NCBI GenBank assembly: GCA_027924645.1
Contig: BSBN01000860.1
Span: 6,262,001-6,326,000, forward strand
Length of the DNA stretch: 64,000 bases
DNA from: Cunninghamia lanceolata
Lineage: Eukaryota; Streptophyta; Pinopsida; Cupressales; Cupressaceae
Reading direction: 5' to 3'
Shown here: one piece after another, positions 1 to 12,196 of the stretch
Numbering within the stretch: position 1 is the stretch's first letter
Layout: the number at the start of each line of letters is the position of its first letter
Notes under the pieces: generated by a model
What the model was told of the DNA's origin: nothing
The model's input: the letters and a program-made list of their open reading frames with translations, nothing else
Database searches by the model: none
Position numbers and translations under genes: made by a program

Positions 1-1520
1 GTCTTATTTGCATATGCAAAATAATCTATGTAAAGAAAAAAACATTAAATGCACTCTGGTAATTAATACCAGTAGACACAAATGCGTTGGAGGGTTAGAA
101 ATGTTCTCTGCGCTGGGTCGTATTCCCAAACGTATCAGGCGCATATCAATCTCCGTTTAAGGCGTAGTTTTATTTGAAAACGGAAAAAAAATATGATGAG
201 ACAATTTGGAGGGAGAAAAAAAAAATTCTCTGGCAATTTTGCCACAATAATCGCCTATTGGCAAAAATAGAAAATTGGTGAAGGATGCAAATTGGGGTGG
301 GGCTGCAGATCAAAACAAAAGAAAGCAGGCAAAAATAAAGTGTCACGGGCAGAAAGTGAGGTCTTCAGCAGGCGGTGTGCCCTTGGTCGCTGTTAGGGAT
401 TAAATTTGATGGTCGTATTTAGGTATTTTAGCTGTTAAATAGAATTAGAATTTTAAAAAGATGTATCACATGAAAGGAGAGATTTTGAACAGATTGTCAA
501 AATATATATACGTTTACATATTATTTCTTATACTTGGATATGTCATAGTATTTTAAGGGTATGTTTGAATGGTTAACCGTCATAAAAAATTTGCTTGATA
601 GGTAGGTCGATTGTTAAAAAATATACGTTTTCAAAACCAGTCAAACCAAGGTAGCATAAACCATGGTTGATCAGCAAGAGAGCTTTAAAGACAGTTAAGA
701 CCTAGGATCTCAAGGGCCTACCATAGAGGAAACACAAACATCAAAGGAAAATAAATATTCAAAAACCCTAGGACTAGTGAATGGTACTGAAACCATAAAT
801 GGACCCCAAATTCAGTTGAATGACTCAATGATAAGGTTTTTATGTTAGGAGGGTTTGAGTTTTTCTTGGAATCACACTCTCCAATTCTCAAATGGCCCTA
901 CAACTTCATACCCTAATCCACACGTAAGGAATTTAGATGGACCATAGAGATCTTTCATGATAGGATATGTCACAACCCTCCCACTAAGACTTGATTATTA
1001 TTTATATTAAATAATGCTATGTTTGGAACAATAATAAAATACAGACATTGTGATAAAAATGGAAACAATATTTATTGTGAATTTCAATTATTGATGCATA
1101 TGCCGAAATTATGATGTTATGACTAACAAGGACTAACCACTTGAGGTTGATTCAATGAATGAGATAGGAAGATTCATCAATGCTTCCAAAGGTCGATCTT
1201 TGTGAATTCAATTATTTATTTATATATTGAATTTATTAATGTTTGTTGATTATTAATATTTTGACTAACAAAAAACTAATCACTTGATGATTGTTTTGAA
1301 AATGAGACAACATATAATCCGATGCTCTCTTGTGAGAGATAGTGTCATCGGGGAGAGGGAGTCTAGCTATCGAGAAGCGAATGGCTATGATGGGAATCTC
1401 AAACACTCACTTAGAAAAATAATTAGATGATTTAATAATTTGGAATGAATGTGTGTATGCATATGTGTTTGAATTATTTTCCTTAGAAAATAAATTCTAG
1501 ATTATTACTTCATTTTATTA
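1..1520. other. AT-rich intergenic sequence, no gene recognised
   Basis: No reading frame of meaningful length or recognisable protein similarity is visible on either strand. The sequence is AT-rich with short homopolymers. Two loosely similar stretches, around 1120-1190 and 1250-1310 (both containing gactaac and cacttga), may be a diverged direct repeat. I see no structural RNA and no transposon end. Confidence 0.5.
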
Positions 1521-1525
1521 ATAAA

Positions 1526-1800
1526 TATTGGAGTAAATAGGGTTTTACCTATTTACGTTTGGTTAAGTTTACTTAGGCAACCAATAAATAATTTAATAGT
1601 TAGGTGGTTTACCGTTTGGGTAGTTTTTACCTACTAGCTCCCAAACACACCTATATATTGTACATTTGTAAATTATTTTGTATCTCATCTCATTTGTTCT
1701 CAAATATTTGGTGGAAGAGCACTTTGCTTCTCTCATGTATATGTGAGGGTGTTTTGTTTTGCAGACTGAGGATCCTAGGAAGGAGTTGATCATTACTACA
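1526..1800 (+). repeat. Element A 5' LTR
   Basis: This 275-bp repeat begins TATTGGAG and ends CTACA, and matches 5122-5396 along its whole length. The 5-bp target duplication ATAAA lies just upstream at 1521-1525. Confidence 0.9.
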
Positions 1801-1812
1801 TAGTATCAGAGC
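1801..1812 (+). promoter_or_regulatory. Element A primer-binding site (tRNA-iMet)
   Basis: TAGTATCAGAGC directly after the left LTR differs at one base from TGGTATCAGAGC, the complement of the 3' end of plant initiator tRNA-Met used by most copia elements. Confidence 0.85.
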
Positions 1813-2897
1813 TCCTCTTTATGCTCATCTTCCTAGAGAGTTTCCACTGCGTTGAGGAGATCCATGAATTCTGATCTTGCCTGCATTTGTTGGAGATTAT
1901 TGGCATTTGAAATTTTTGCAAATTCAAAATTTGCTAGCCGATGTTTATTTTTCACTGCCATCAGCGTTGTTGTTTGGCATGAGTGGATTTGCCAGTGGCG
2001 GTTGTAGAGGAGACATATACAGTAGTGGTTGTTGATTTCTTGCTTGAATGTCGATCTCATAGAAGGCCATATTGAGTGGCTAGGTGCATCGATTTGCATA
2101 ACTTACATATCTGAGCATATTGCTGAACACAGATTTTAAGAGGAGGGCCATCTTATATCTAAGCAACTATCTAAAGGAAAATGACTTGATTGGAGTTTCC
2201 TCTTGCAAGTAAAATTGTGGACATAGAGGTCATTACGCTAGAAACTCAAGCTAGTTCAGAGATGCACTGTAGAGATTGTGTATGATCGTGTGAGTGTAGT
2301 AAATCTCTTCATCATCTGATTGGTAGTGTGTTTAAGTGTATATCCTTCAAGCCAATCTCTTTTTATGAAATCAAATCAGTTTCAAACCTTGGCACAAACT
2401 TTAGTACATTTCAAAAGTTTGCAATAAAACATCTATTTAGGGTTTCATTGATGTGCACAAGGCAAGGAAGTGGGCCCATCCACGCTCCATTTGGGCATTG
2501 AATAAGAATTTTAATCCTACATTTGTGGTGCAGAATTGGTTTTGTCTATTGAAATAGTTGTTCACACTCCTTTTGGTTGTGAGAAAAGGCTCATGAAGGC
2601 TTGGTTTAGCTTGTTGTTGGTGATTTGTCATTCAGACTTGGAGATTACATGGCATAGGAACCCACCACCAATCACCCCTAAGTGGCTTTTTTTTTTTGCC
2701 TCTGTGCACTTTCTCTAGATTCTTACTCGAGTACATGTTTTTTATGCATTATTTCTTCCTGAGCTTTTTTGGATCTTGGAAAGGTCAAATCAATTTTGAG
2801 AGGCTTCATTTGCTGTTGTCCTTGATATCTTGGAGTTTTCACACCTGATTGTATCAGTTTGGTGTCTATTTTGCTTTTTTTTGGTGCATTTATTGTC

Positions 2898-3680
2898 ATG
2901 GCTACTCCTATTTCATTTGAACTTTTAACTCCTCATAACTATCATACTTGGAAGATTAAAATGCATAAGTTGCTCCAATCTAAGGGTTTGTGGTCAACAT
3001 TGCATGATCGACAACCCACTCTTACTAGGGAGTATGGGTTTGATGGCTTTGCATGTTTCTAAAAGTTTGCTTTTCCACATTGAGGAGTGTAATACACCCA
3101 AAGAGGTATGGAATAAGTTCAATAACTTGTTTGGTTAGATTAGTGAGTTTTGTGCTTTGCAATTAGAGGCAGAATTGACTTCTCTTTCCCCAAATTTATT
3201 TCCTTTCATTGATGATTATCTAGCCAGGTTCAAATATGTGAGGTCACAATTAGTAGGATGAGGGAAGGATAAAACTAATAACGAGTCTATTTTCTTGATT
3301 CTGTCTAAGCTAAGAGGTCCATTTTTTGTTTTCTCTTCTACTTTTTACTCCACCATGGATGCTTTGGGTAATGCTTTCAATATGCCTTCTTTTGAGACAT
3401 TTTGTGATCATTTGACTAGGGACCAAGCCAAACTTGCTCAGTTAGATGGGTCCTCTAAGAATCATGCATTAGTTGCACAAGCATCTTAGAGAAAAGGGAA
3501 GAAGAAACCTAAGACTAATACAGAGTCTAATGAGTCCTCCACCTCTTCCAAAAAGGATAAACCCAAGAAGGAGAAGTTTAGTTGTGTGTATTGCAAGAAG
3601 AAAGGTCATGATGAACACCATTGTTATACTAAGAAGATTGATGAGCTTTCACATCTTCTTTAGAAGAACAATATTTAACT
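2898..3680 (+). pseudogene. gag: Element A gag, decayed
   Basis: Copia gag is the capsid/nucleocapsid precursor that packages the element RNA in cytoplasmic virus-like particles. The ATG at 2898 opens a frame beginning MATPISFELLTPHNYHTWK, typical of plant copia gag N-termini. A frameshift between about 3010 and 3055 moves the reading to another frame, where the gag core continues. In-frame stops follow (for example TAG near 3136 and at 3487). A nucleocapsid knuckle is intact at 3583-3624 (CVYC, GH, HHC; CX2CX4HX4C). The knuckle and the text after it resemble element F gag (43958 downward), so A and F are related lineages. The gene is not translatable as one protein now. Confidence 0.8.
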
Positions 3681-3800
3681 ACCCTCATTAGTGACTCCTT
3701 TGACAGCTTCTCCATTAGCAACATCTTTATCTTCATCTAAACCAACATAGTCAAGGAATGTAGGATAGGATTCCATAGACAAGCTCAAACCTGACATGCA

Positions 3801-4199
3801 TTGGTTACTTATATAGTTCACTCTGGTCGTGATAGATGGTTTTTAGATTTAGGAGCATCACACCACATGGGTTTTTCTTCCTATACTTTTTTAGGACTTC
3901 ATCCTATAGATACTTCTAAGATCTTCTTAAATGATAGTAAGTTTTTGGATGTTTCTAGGGTAGGCAACGTTGAGATTGGTGATGGTTGTTTTAGAGATGT
4001 ACTTTGTATTCATGATTTGTACACAAATCTTCTTTCTATCTATCAGATTACCCATGGTGAGGTACCTAAGACTGTAGAGTTCACTACAGATTCTATTTTC
4101 ATTAGAGAGGCTAATACTGGCAAAGTCATTGTAGTTGGTGAAGCTAATCATGAGTCTGATCTCTATGGTTTTTCTCATTTTGTTAAGGATAATGATTGA
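3801..4199 (+). pseudogene. Element A aspartic protease region
   Basis: This open stretch holds the copia protease, which cleaves the polyprotein. The catalytic motif reads DLGASHHM near 3846, where the family normally has DSGASHHM, so Ser next to the catalytic Asp is replaced by Leu and activity is doubtful. The following sequence (NLLSIYQITH and LYGFSHFV) parallels element F protease text closely, which supports the assignment. Similarity stops at about 4199, where the GAG-pre-integrase region should begin. The frame differs from upstream gag. Confidence 0.75.
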
Positions 4200-5104
4200 G
4201 CCTCACACTCCACTTGCTAGTGTTGGTAGCAACTCCTCAAGAGAGATTGGTCATTTGAACATTGGAGTTTCTTTAGACCTGTGTTGATTCTTGTCCTACT
4301 TCTGATCCTATTGCTTTAGAGGTTGGTTCTTTGCACAATAGGATGTTCTTGATCCTCCAGATCTTGCTTTGTGGGATAGTCACTTAACAGGTCTTTCAGA
4401 GTTATTTTGTGAATCTCACATTGTTGACTTAGATGATGTATTTGAGGGTATATCCCTTCTTTTTTATGACAGTATCAACACTGCTGTCACACTATCTGTG
4501 TCTTTGGAGATTGTTGCTTCAAAGTTTCCACATGGTCTTGTTGATCCACCTTCTTCAGTTGAGGTTGCACTTGATCATGATGTGACATTTGGTTATGTGG
4601 AGGCACTGGGATAGTTTTCATAAGCATCTTTCATGTTGATTCTTCCTCTCCCTTCTCTTGTTTTAGGGTTGGAGTTTCTTTTGCATAAGTGGTTGGTCTT
4701 GTTTCTCCCTAAAGGGAGGTATGTTGTTTGTAGACATTGGATATTCTTTTGTCTTCAGGCTTCCAAGACCGACATAGAAGTTTCTTCATCATGTGGGGGG
4801 ATCTTCAACATTTCTATTCTTTACTTTGGGGGGCTACATAGTCTCTCTTCTTTTGTATTTTGCTAAGATCATTGATATCCGTGACAGAAGTTGTCCTTGG
4901 GGGATCTTGTGGAGTCCTTCCTTTCACCTTTTCTCATCTTTTTTCTCTCTGTTGGAGAGTTTTCTCCCATAGGTTTTTTCTCCTTTTCTTCAATTGTGAG
5001 TGATTGCATTGCATTGTAAATGGGTACCTAACATGGTTGTGTAGCCGAGACCCATATTGTATCTTGCTCATTTTACATAATAATATCCCTAAGTCGCACT
5101 TAAG
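4200..5104 (+). other. Element A interior replacing pol, unassigned
   Basis: Short open stretches occur at 4369-4614 and 4633-4866, but neither shows integrase, reverse transcriptase or RNase H motifs (no DDE spacing, no YVDD). The expected 3 kb of pol is missing and about 900 bp of T-rich sequence stands in its place. It may be captured sequence or very decayed 3' element sequence. Confidence 0.5.
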
Positions 5105-5121
5105 TGGGGGGGAGGGGGTGG
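5105..5121 (+). promoter_or_regulatory. Element A polypurine tract
   Basis: A G-rich run (two G blocks split by an A) abuts the right LTR at 5122. This is the position of the plus-strand primer in an LTR element. Confidence 0.8.
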
Positions 5122-5396
5122 TATTGGAGTAAATAGGGTTTTACCTATTTACGTTTGCTTAAGTTTACTTAGGCAACCGATAAATAATTTAATAGTTAGG
5201 TAGTTTACCGTTCGGGTAGTTTTTACCTATCGACTCTCAAACACACCTATATATTGTACATTTGTAAATTATTTTGTATCTCATCTCATTTTTTCTCAAA
5301 TATTTGGTGGAAGATCACTTTGCTTCTCTCGTGTATCTATGAGGGTGTTTTGTTTTGTAGACTAAGGATCTTGGGAAGGAGTTGATCACTCCTACA
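5122..5396 (+). repeat. Element A 3' LTR
   Basis: This is the second 275-bp copy of 1526-1800, with about 20 mismatches by eye. The target duplication ATAAA follows at 5397-5401. Confidence 0.9.
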
Positions 5397-5401
5397 ATAA
5401 A

Positions 5402-7108
5402 TAATTGTCAAAAATAATAAAGGAAAATCTTTTCTATAATGCATAAGAGATATTATTTAAATAGCCTTTTATTTTAAAATATTATTGCATAGTGATGTGT
5501 TGTCAAAAAAGATCAAATAGGAATCTTTTTGGACAATTATTTTAAATAGGGATTAAAATTACAGAAAGGTGGGTAGAGTGAGAAAGTGGGGAATTAAATG
5601 CATTTTCTATTTTATTCTTGGAAAAGATGCTCTGTGCAAAAAGGAAATCTTAAATAGGAAGGAAAACTAGAAAGTTGGGGAAGAGAAGAAGGTAGAGAAG
5701 ATTTAGGGGGTCTAGGAAATAAAAGAAAATAAATCAGGAAAAGTGTAGAAGTCGTTGAAAAGGTAGTTGGATTAAAAAAAAAATTGGGAGGAGAATAGTT
5801 TTTGAATATCTATATTGCTTGGTTGAATGATTTTTGAATAAATTATCAGTGCAAATGTTTTAAAATACCTGCATGTTGTGTTTTGGGGTTTGATGTAAAA
5901 GTTGTAAAGAGTTTTAATCTTAGAACTCTTGAAGATATCCTGGCACCTTCTCTTCGCCTTTTCTTTGACTATGTTTCTAAGTTAATGTTCACTTGGATGT
6001 GGCTCGGATTTTGATTATTTTATCAAATTTAATCTTGTTCAAACCAAATAACCCACTTGGTCTTCCTTAGATTTGGTTTTAATAACCCCTCTTTTGGTGG
6101 GTGCCTTCAATGTTTATTAATCCATTTACATATTGTTCAGGTTTGGTTTAATTAAACCCCATTATATTGGGTATCTTTAGCTTGCAACCATGATTTCTTT
6201 ATGCTTTCAAATATTTACATGCATGTCTACTAGGTTACTTGTGACTTCAACATTTGAAGAATTAATTATTGAATGAGTTGTTTTATGGCTTTTAGACACA
6301 ATCCAATGTCATCCAGCAAACTATTAACTCCACTTTTTCTTAACTACCTCAAGTTACTTAGCCTTATTTGGAGAACATTCTATTATTCCTTAGTCTCTTT
6401 TAATATTTCATTAAAAATCTATCATTGTTGCTTCTCCTTAACGACCATGATCATATGTGGCTTGGGAGAAACCCTTAATTAGCCTGCATGCAAATTTATT
6501 CTCTTTCAATTGCCTTATTTGAGTTGGACTATAAGAGCAGCCTTATTCTTGTTCTCAGCCTATAATTGGTTTTAATTACTTAGATCTAACCGGCCTTGTG
6601 ATGTTCTTTTGGCCTGCATATTTTTCATTGGGATTGTAATCCTTTGTGGCTTGTTGAAGCATCTAATCAGTCTTGGCCTATTCTTATTTCACCTTGCAAG
6701 ACCCTTAATGATATTATGGAAATAATGACTATTAGCTGGAGCTTTTGGCTTGCAAATCTATTAATTATTATCTTTGAAATCTTGCATTTGAGATCCTTGG
6801 CATATAATGATACTTAATCATTCTTAACTCTATCGCTGAGTGAATACTAAATCAACATTGAATAACTTATCTTTTCTAAATCGAACTTCTTATTTTTAAT
6901 TTCTCATTAAGCACTAATGGCGGTGCATCTTAGCATAGATAATATATTGTTTTATGGAAACTTCTATCCATCTTAAAACATGTCTCAACCACATAGTAAT
7001 TTTATCTTTCTTTTGTTGTTTCTCTCAAACAACATGGTGATCTGAGTTAACCATTATCGGCATGTGTTAGATCCCACAACTTCAACCTCTAGCACCTTTA
7101 TAGAGTTT
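5402..7108. other. Non-coding interval between elements A and B
   Basis: Reading frames here are short and without recognisable similarity (the longest, 6273-6482, encodes a nondescript hydrophobic peptide). I see no transposon ends or RNA genes. Confidence 0.5.
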
Positions 7109-7113
7109 ATATC

Positions 7114-7749
7114 TTTTGGAAAATCTAATCTATAGTGTGCAAATTAATTACACCTACCCCATCAGAGATTCTCTAGAGATCTCTCTCTTGCTAGACCCTT
7201 TAGAATAGTTAATGCTCCCAACTGGCCCATCAGTTTAATTCATTGCTGGTTAGTTTACATTCAATCTTGGTAGGTAGATTTGAATTGTGTGTTTGAGCAA
7301 CATATTTTTTTAGGAAACTATGTTAAAACAAAAAAAAAAGAATGAAGGACATTCAGTTAGTTTTTTATTTTTGCAAGAAACAACAACACAATAGTGTAGA
7401 GTAGAAGAAATATTTGTTGCAACAGCAACATGAAGAATATAGTAGTGAGAGAGTATAGAGAATTGAGCTCTAGGCAGCTCCAGACATGCACACCAGATAG
7501 TTAGAAGAAAGAGCAGAACAACTCCAAATAGAAAGGGATAGCAGTGATGTCCAGCAAGCTTCAGAGTGAGTAGTAGTTGTAGGTAAGTAGAAACAGAGTT
7601 GTAGCTCTGCAATTGTATTTGTTTGATGTAAAATAGTTTTATTATTTAATAGAAATCTCTGTTTGTACTTGTTTTGTTGTGTCCCTTCTCTTTCTATTTG
7701 TTTTATTCTTCCTCCTCCAAGTGGTATCTGAGCTATACCACTCCCAACA
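7114..7749 (+). repeat. Element B 5' LTR
   Basis: This is the left copy of the terminal repeat. It begins TTTTGGAAAATC where the right copy has TGTTGGAAAATC, so the terminal TG has mutated. It ends CCCAACA and the ATATC target duplication precedes it. Confidence 0.88.
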
Positions 7750-7751
7750 TT

Positions 7752-7763
7752 TGGTATCAGAGC
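7752..7763 (+). promoter_or_regulatory. Element B primer-binding site (tRNA-iMet)
   Basis: TGGTATCAGAGC is a perfect match to the complement of the 3' end of plant initiator tRNA-Met, two bases after the LTR. Confidence 0.92.
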
Positions 7764-7856
7764 TTAGGTTAACAGATCTATAGTTTTAGCTTTCTGGTTA
7801 TTGAGGATAACCCCTAAGTTTTTTTGGGTATTAACAGTCTCCCCAGATTTAGAGAT

Positions 7857-8813
7857 ATGGCTGGAGTAGACAACAAGAGTTGGCAGCAGCCACCCATGTT
7901 TGATGGAAAGAACTATGATGTTTGGGTGAAGAAGATGAAGACCATCTTGGTTACAAATGATTTGTGGGATCTTGTGGCTAGTGGGTTCACAGATGTGATT
8001 GACCCAAATGCTTTTGCAGCCCTAACAAATGTCCAAAAGAACTAGCTAAAAGAAACAAGGAGAAATGATGCAAAAGACCTCAGTTTGATTTCAAAGGTAG
8101 CCTTGACAGAGGCTATATTTCCTAGAATAGTAGCAATTAGCTATGCAAAGGAAGCCTGACAAATTCTAGAAATCAGTTATAAAGGAACTGACAAGGTGAA
8201 GTTGGTGAAACTCCAGCTACTATGGAGAGATTTTGAGACCCTGCAGATGAAGGATGGAGAGTCTATTTTAGACTTCCATACAAGGGTCTCCACCTTGATA
8301 AATTAGTTGAGGATAAATAGTGAAACCATGGAAGATAAAAGGATTATTGAGAAAATCCTTAGAAGTCTGCCCTTGAGATTTGACCCCATTCTCATAGAAA
8401 TAGAAGAGGCGAAGGACTTCTTAAATAGGACAGTAGATGAGTTGATGGGTTCTCTTCAAACCCATGAGCAGCAGTTGAATAGATCTGCTCCTTCCCTTGA
8501 GCAGGCCTTCAAGGCACAGAGCAGTGGGAGAGGCAGGGGAAGAGGAAGAAATAATAGAGGTAAAGGTAGAGGAAGGAGCAACTCTAGAAGAGGTGGCTCA
8601 AACAACCAAGAAGATGGACCAAGCACCTCACAGCAAGACTCCCACAACAAGAAGAGTAGAAGCTGTAACCAAAGGTATGATAAGTCAAATGTGCAGTGTT
8701 ACTACTATCAAAATTTTGGTCATTATGCAAAAGAATGCAAGAAGAAACAACATGCCCAAGGGAGTCAAAATGCTCATGTAGCAAATGAGGATAAGGCTGA
8801 AAATGAAAAATAA
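7857..8813 (+). pseudogene. gag: Element B gag, decayed
   Basis: The ATG at 7857 opens MAGVDNKSWQQPPMFDGKNY, the usual start of a plant copia gag followed by a YxxWxxKM motif. Three in-frame stops (TAG at 8043, TGA near 8155, TAG near 8304) interrupt it without a frameshift, and the TAA at 8811 separates it from protease in the same frame. A Gly-Arg-rich RNA-binding stretch lies around 8524-8600. The single nucleocapsid knuckle near 8695-8740 has lost its second Cys (CYYY in place of CxxC), so zinc binding is probably broken. The family role is RNA packaging. Confidence 0.85.
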
Positions 8814-11800
8814 TCTAAAGTGTTCATTATTTGCAACCTTGCTAAGCAGAGCAACCCTAAGGTGTGGTATTTGGACAATGGATGTAGCAACCACATGAGT
8901 GGTAATGCAAATTGTTTGCCTCCATTGACAAGAGTGTTAGGTCTGAGACCATGATGGGGAATAGTCAAAAGGTTCTAGTCATGGGAAGAGGCATCATCAT
9001 TTTCCTATCCAAGCATGGTGAGAGAATGCAAATCTAGGATGTCTATTATGCCCCAGGCATAAAACATAACCTATTGAGCATTGGAAAGATGATCCAAAAT
9101 GGTTATAGAATCCTGATGGAGAAAGGGGAATGCATCATCTATGACAATGATGGTAGCATGAAGGTCATTTTAGCAGTGCAGATGACAAAAAATAGAATGT
9201 TCCCCCTTAGGTTGCAGTCCTCAGCACTCTATGGAGTTGCACCTATCAAGTTCCTAATGGCTCCAAATAGCTCTAAAGTCAACCAGATGGTGTCTACAAC
9301 AGTGGCTCAGTAATCAGCCTTCAAGATAGTCATCCAAGACCCATCCAAGCTTTGGCATTTGAGGTATGGGCACTTGAGTTTTTTTCATTTAAGTCTTTTA
9401 TCCAAAAAGGGCATGGTTAGAGGGCTTCCAACAATTGTTGAGCCTGATAGCAAATGTGAAGCATGCATTTTACGAAAGCAACATAGACAACCCTTTCAAT
9501 TAGGGCATTTTAAGAGGGCAAAAGTACCATTGCAGCTAGTGTATTCATATTTGTGTGGCCCCATGAAGACCCCCACACTAAGTGGGAATGTTTATAAATC
9601 GTGACCTTCATAGATGATTACAACAGAAAGACATGGGTTTATTTCTTGAAGAATAAATCTAAAGCATTTAAGAAATTTAAAGAGTTTAAGGCCATGGTTG
9701 AGAAGCAGAGTAGCCGTCATATCAAGTACCTGAGAAAGGACAGAGGGGGAGAATATATCTCCAAGGAATTTATCAAGGCATTCATAAATAGTTCACAACA
9801 TGATACACTCCACAACAAAATGGAGTTGCTAAGAGGAAGAATAGAACCATCGCAGAGATGGCAGAAAACATGTTGAAGGCTAAGGGACTTCCAAATGATT
9901 ATTAGGGTGAGGCAATAGAAACAACAGTATATTTGCTAAATAGAAGTCCCATAAAGGTTGTACATGACAAAATTCCACAAGAAGCATGGACAAATGATAA
10001 ATGGAGTGTGGAGCACCTACGCATTTTTAGGTGCATGGCATATACATTTGTGCCTAAAGAGAAAATACAAAAGTTTGATGACAAAGGAGAGAAGTACATC
10101 TTCATTGGGTACAGTGAAGAATCCAAAGGCTACATGCTATACAACCCCATCACTAAGAATGTTATAATTAGCAGGGATGTAGAATTCATTGAGAATGAAT
10201 TGTGGGATGGCACACTAGACACCAACATAGGTATCTCAACAATGATACCCATAGATGATGAAGAAGGTGGAAATGAAGCAGGAACTTCCAGTAGTGAAGC
10301 AGATTTATCCCCGGAGCACTCTAGATCCAACTCCAAAGCTCTTCAGAGCCATCCTTAGAATAGTTTAGATTTAGCTAGTTCAAGACTGTAGTAGCAGAGT
10401 CAACTCCAGAGCACTCCAGAGTCAAGAAACAGTAACTCCATAAGTAGTTCAGATCCTACGCTCACTTCTCTAATGTTGAGAAAGACAAGGAGTGTGAGGG
10501 AGATTTATGAAGACACAAGGTATGATGATGTTGATGAAAATCTAGATTTTTCTTTGTTCTCTCATGGTGATCCAACAGTCTTTGGAGAGACTGTGAAAGA
10601 AGAAAAATGGTGCAATGCCATGGATGAAGAGTTGGATGCATTAGACAGGAATGAGACATGGGAGTTAACAACCTTACCCAAGGGTAAACAGGTTATTGGA
10701 GTCAAGTGGGTCTATAAGACCAAAAGTACTGCTGAGGGAAAGATAGAAATGCATAAAGCAAGGTTGGTTGTCAAAGGATATAAACAACAGCCTGGAAGAG
10801 ACTATGATGAGACCTATGCACTAGTTGCAAGGCTAGAGACCGTGTGGACAGTCATAGCAATTGCAGCCTAGCACAAGTGGAAGGTATATCAAATGGATGT
10901 GAAGTTAGCCTTCCTGAATGGAATATTGAAAGAGGAGGTGTATGTGGAGTAGCCACCTAGCTATGAAGTCCCAGGGAATGAAGACGAGGTATACAGGCTC
11001 TGAAAAGCTCTCTACGGCCTTAAACAAGTACCTCGGGCATGGTACAACAGGATAGATTCCTATCTACTAGGTAATGGCTTTAGCAAAAGTAGTAGTGAGC
11101 CCACACTCTACATCAAAGTAGCCAATGGTGAGATTTTTATTGTTGTTTTGTATGTAGATGATCTAATTTTACTAGGAATAGTGATCTCTTCATTGCTAAT
11201 TTTAAGAGGTGATGAAGAAAGAGTTTGAGATGATTGACCTAGGTCTGCTGAGATATTTTCTTAGCATTGAGGTCCAATAGTTAGAGCTTGGCATATTTAT
11301 TTCGCAAACTAACTATGCCAAATAGATTTTGAAGAGATTTAAGATGCAGAACAACAAGCCTGCACCAACACCAACAACTACAGGTCTAAAACTAAGCAAG
11401 GAGGATAGTAGCGATGAAGTGAACCCAACCCTCTACAAGAGTATGGTTGGAAGTTTGATGTATTTAACTACTACAAGGCCTAATTTAATGTATGTGGTAA
11501 GCCTGATATCTAGGTTCATGGAGAAACCTAAGGACACACACTAGCAAGTAGGAAAGAGAATCTTGAGGTATGTCAATGGAACACAAGACTATCGCATTTT
11601 GTACATTGCATCCAATGAGTTTTAGCTGGTTGGTTACATGGACAGTGATTGGGCAGGAAGTGTAGATGACAAAAAGAACACATCTGGATATGTGTTCCAC
11701 ATGGGTTCAGGATCCATTTCATGGGCATCAAAGAAGCAGCCCATAGTCTCTCTCTGCATAGCAAAGGTTGAATACATAGCAGCAAATGTAGTAGCATGTC

Positions 11801-12095
11801 AGGCTATTTGGTTGAGAAGAATCCTTGCAGATTTGAATAAACAATGAAAAGATGGGACAACCATATTTTGTGACAATGTTTCCTCCATAGCCTTGATGAA
11901 GAATCTAGTCTTCCATGGACGAAACAAACACATAGATATCTGGTACCATTTCATAAGGGATTTAGCGGAGAATGGAGAGATCAAACTATAGTTTTGTAGG
12001 TCTGAGCAGTAACTCACTAATATATTCACTAAGGCACTATTGAAGGAGAGCTTTGAACACTTGAGATATAGCTTGGGCATTATTGACAGTTCTAG
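8814..12095 (+). pseudogene. pol: Element B pol: protease, integrase, reverse transcriptase, RNase H
   Basis: Domains in order are: protease with LDNGCSNHM (8871; family LDSGCSNHM, so the catalytic-site Ser is Asn); GAG-pre-integrase LWHLRYGHLS near 9350; integrase core with FIDDYNRKTWVYF (9604) and DRGGEY (9742); a PQQNG-like segment with a frameshift near 9810; and the integrase C-terminal region to about 10200. Reverse transcriptase runs from about 10620 (WVYKTKS, KARLVVKGY) with YVDD intact at 11151-11162. RNase H contains YMDSDWAG (11635) and FCDN. At least three frames are used, with stops such as TAG at 10950 in a conserved EQPP position. It is non-functional as a protein. Confidence 0.9.
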
Positions 12096-12187
12096 ATTTT
12101 AGCTCTAGAAAGAAAGCTCTAGACAGCTCCAAACAACTATAGATAGCTCCAGAGATGTAGAATGAAAGAGGTTTATGGCTCTAGGTT

Positions 12188-12196
12188 AAGGGGGAG
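12188..12196 (+). promoter_or_regulatory. Element B polypurine tract
   Basis: AAGGGGGAG abuts the right LTR at 12197, the standard plus-strand priming position. Confidence 0.85.

Larger units (their letters stand above)
1526..5396 (+). mobile_element. Element A: Ty1/copia LTR retrotransposon lacking most of pol
   Basis: Two 275-bp direct repeats (1526-1800 and 5122-5396) bound the element. They are flanked by the 5-bp duplication ATAAA at 1521-1525 and 5397-5401. A primer-binding site for initiator tRNA-Met follows the left LTR and a purine-rich tract immediately precedes the right LTR, so transcription is plus strand. The LTR starts with TA rather than the usual TG in both copies. The interior contains a gag with a CCHC knuckle and a copia protease, but I cannot find integrase, reverse transcriptase or RNase H. 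About 20 of 275 LTR positions differ by eye (about 7%), so the insertion is fairly old. It is a non-autonomous deletion derivative. Confidence 0.9.
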
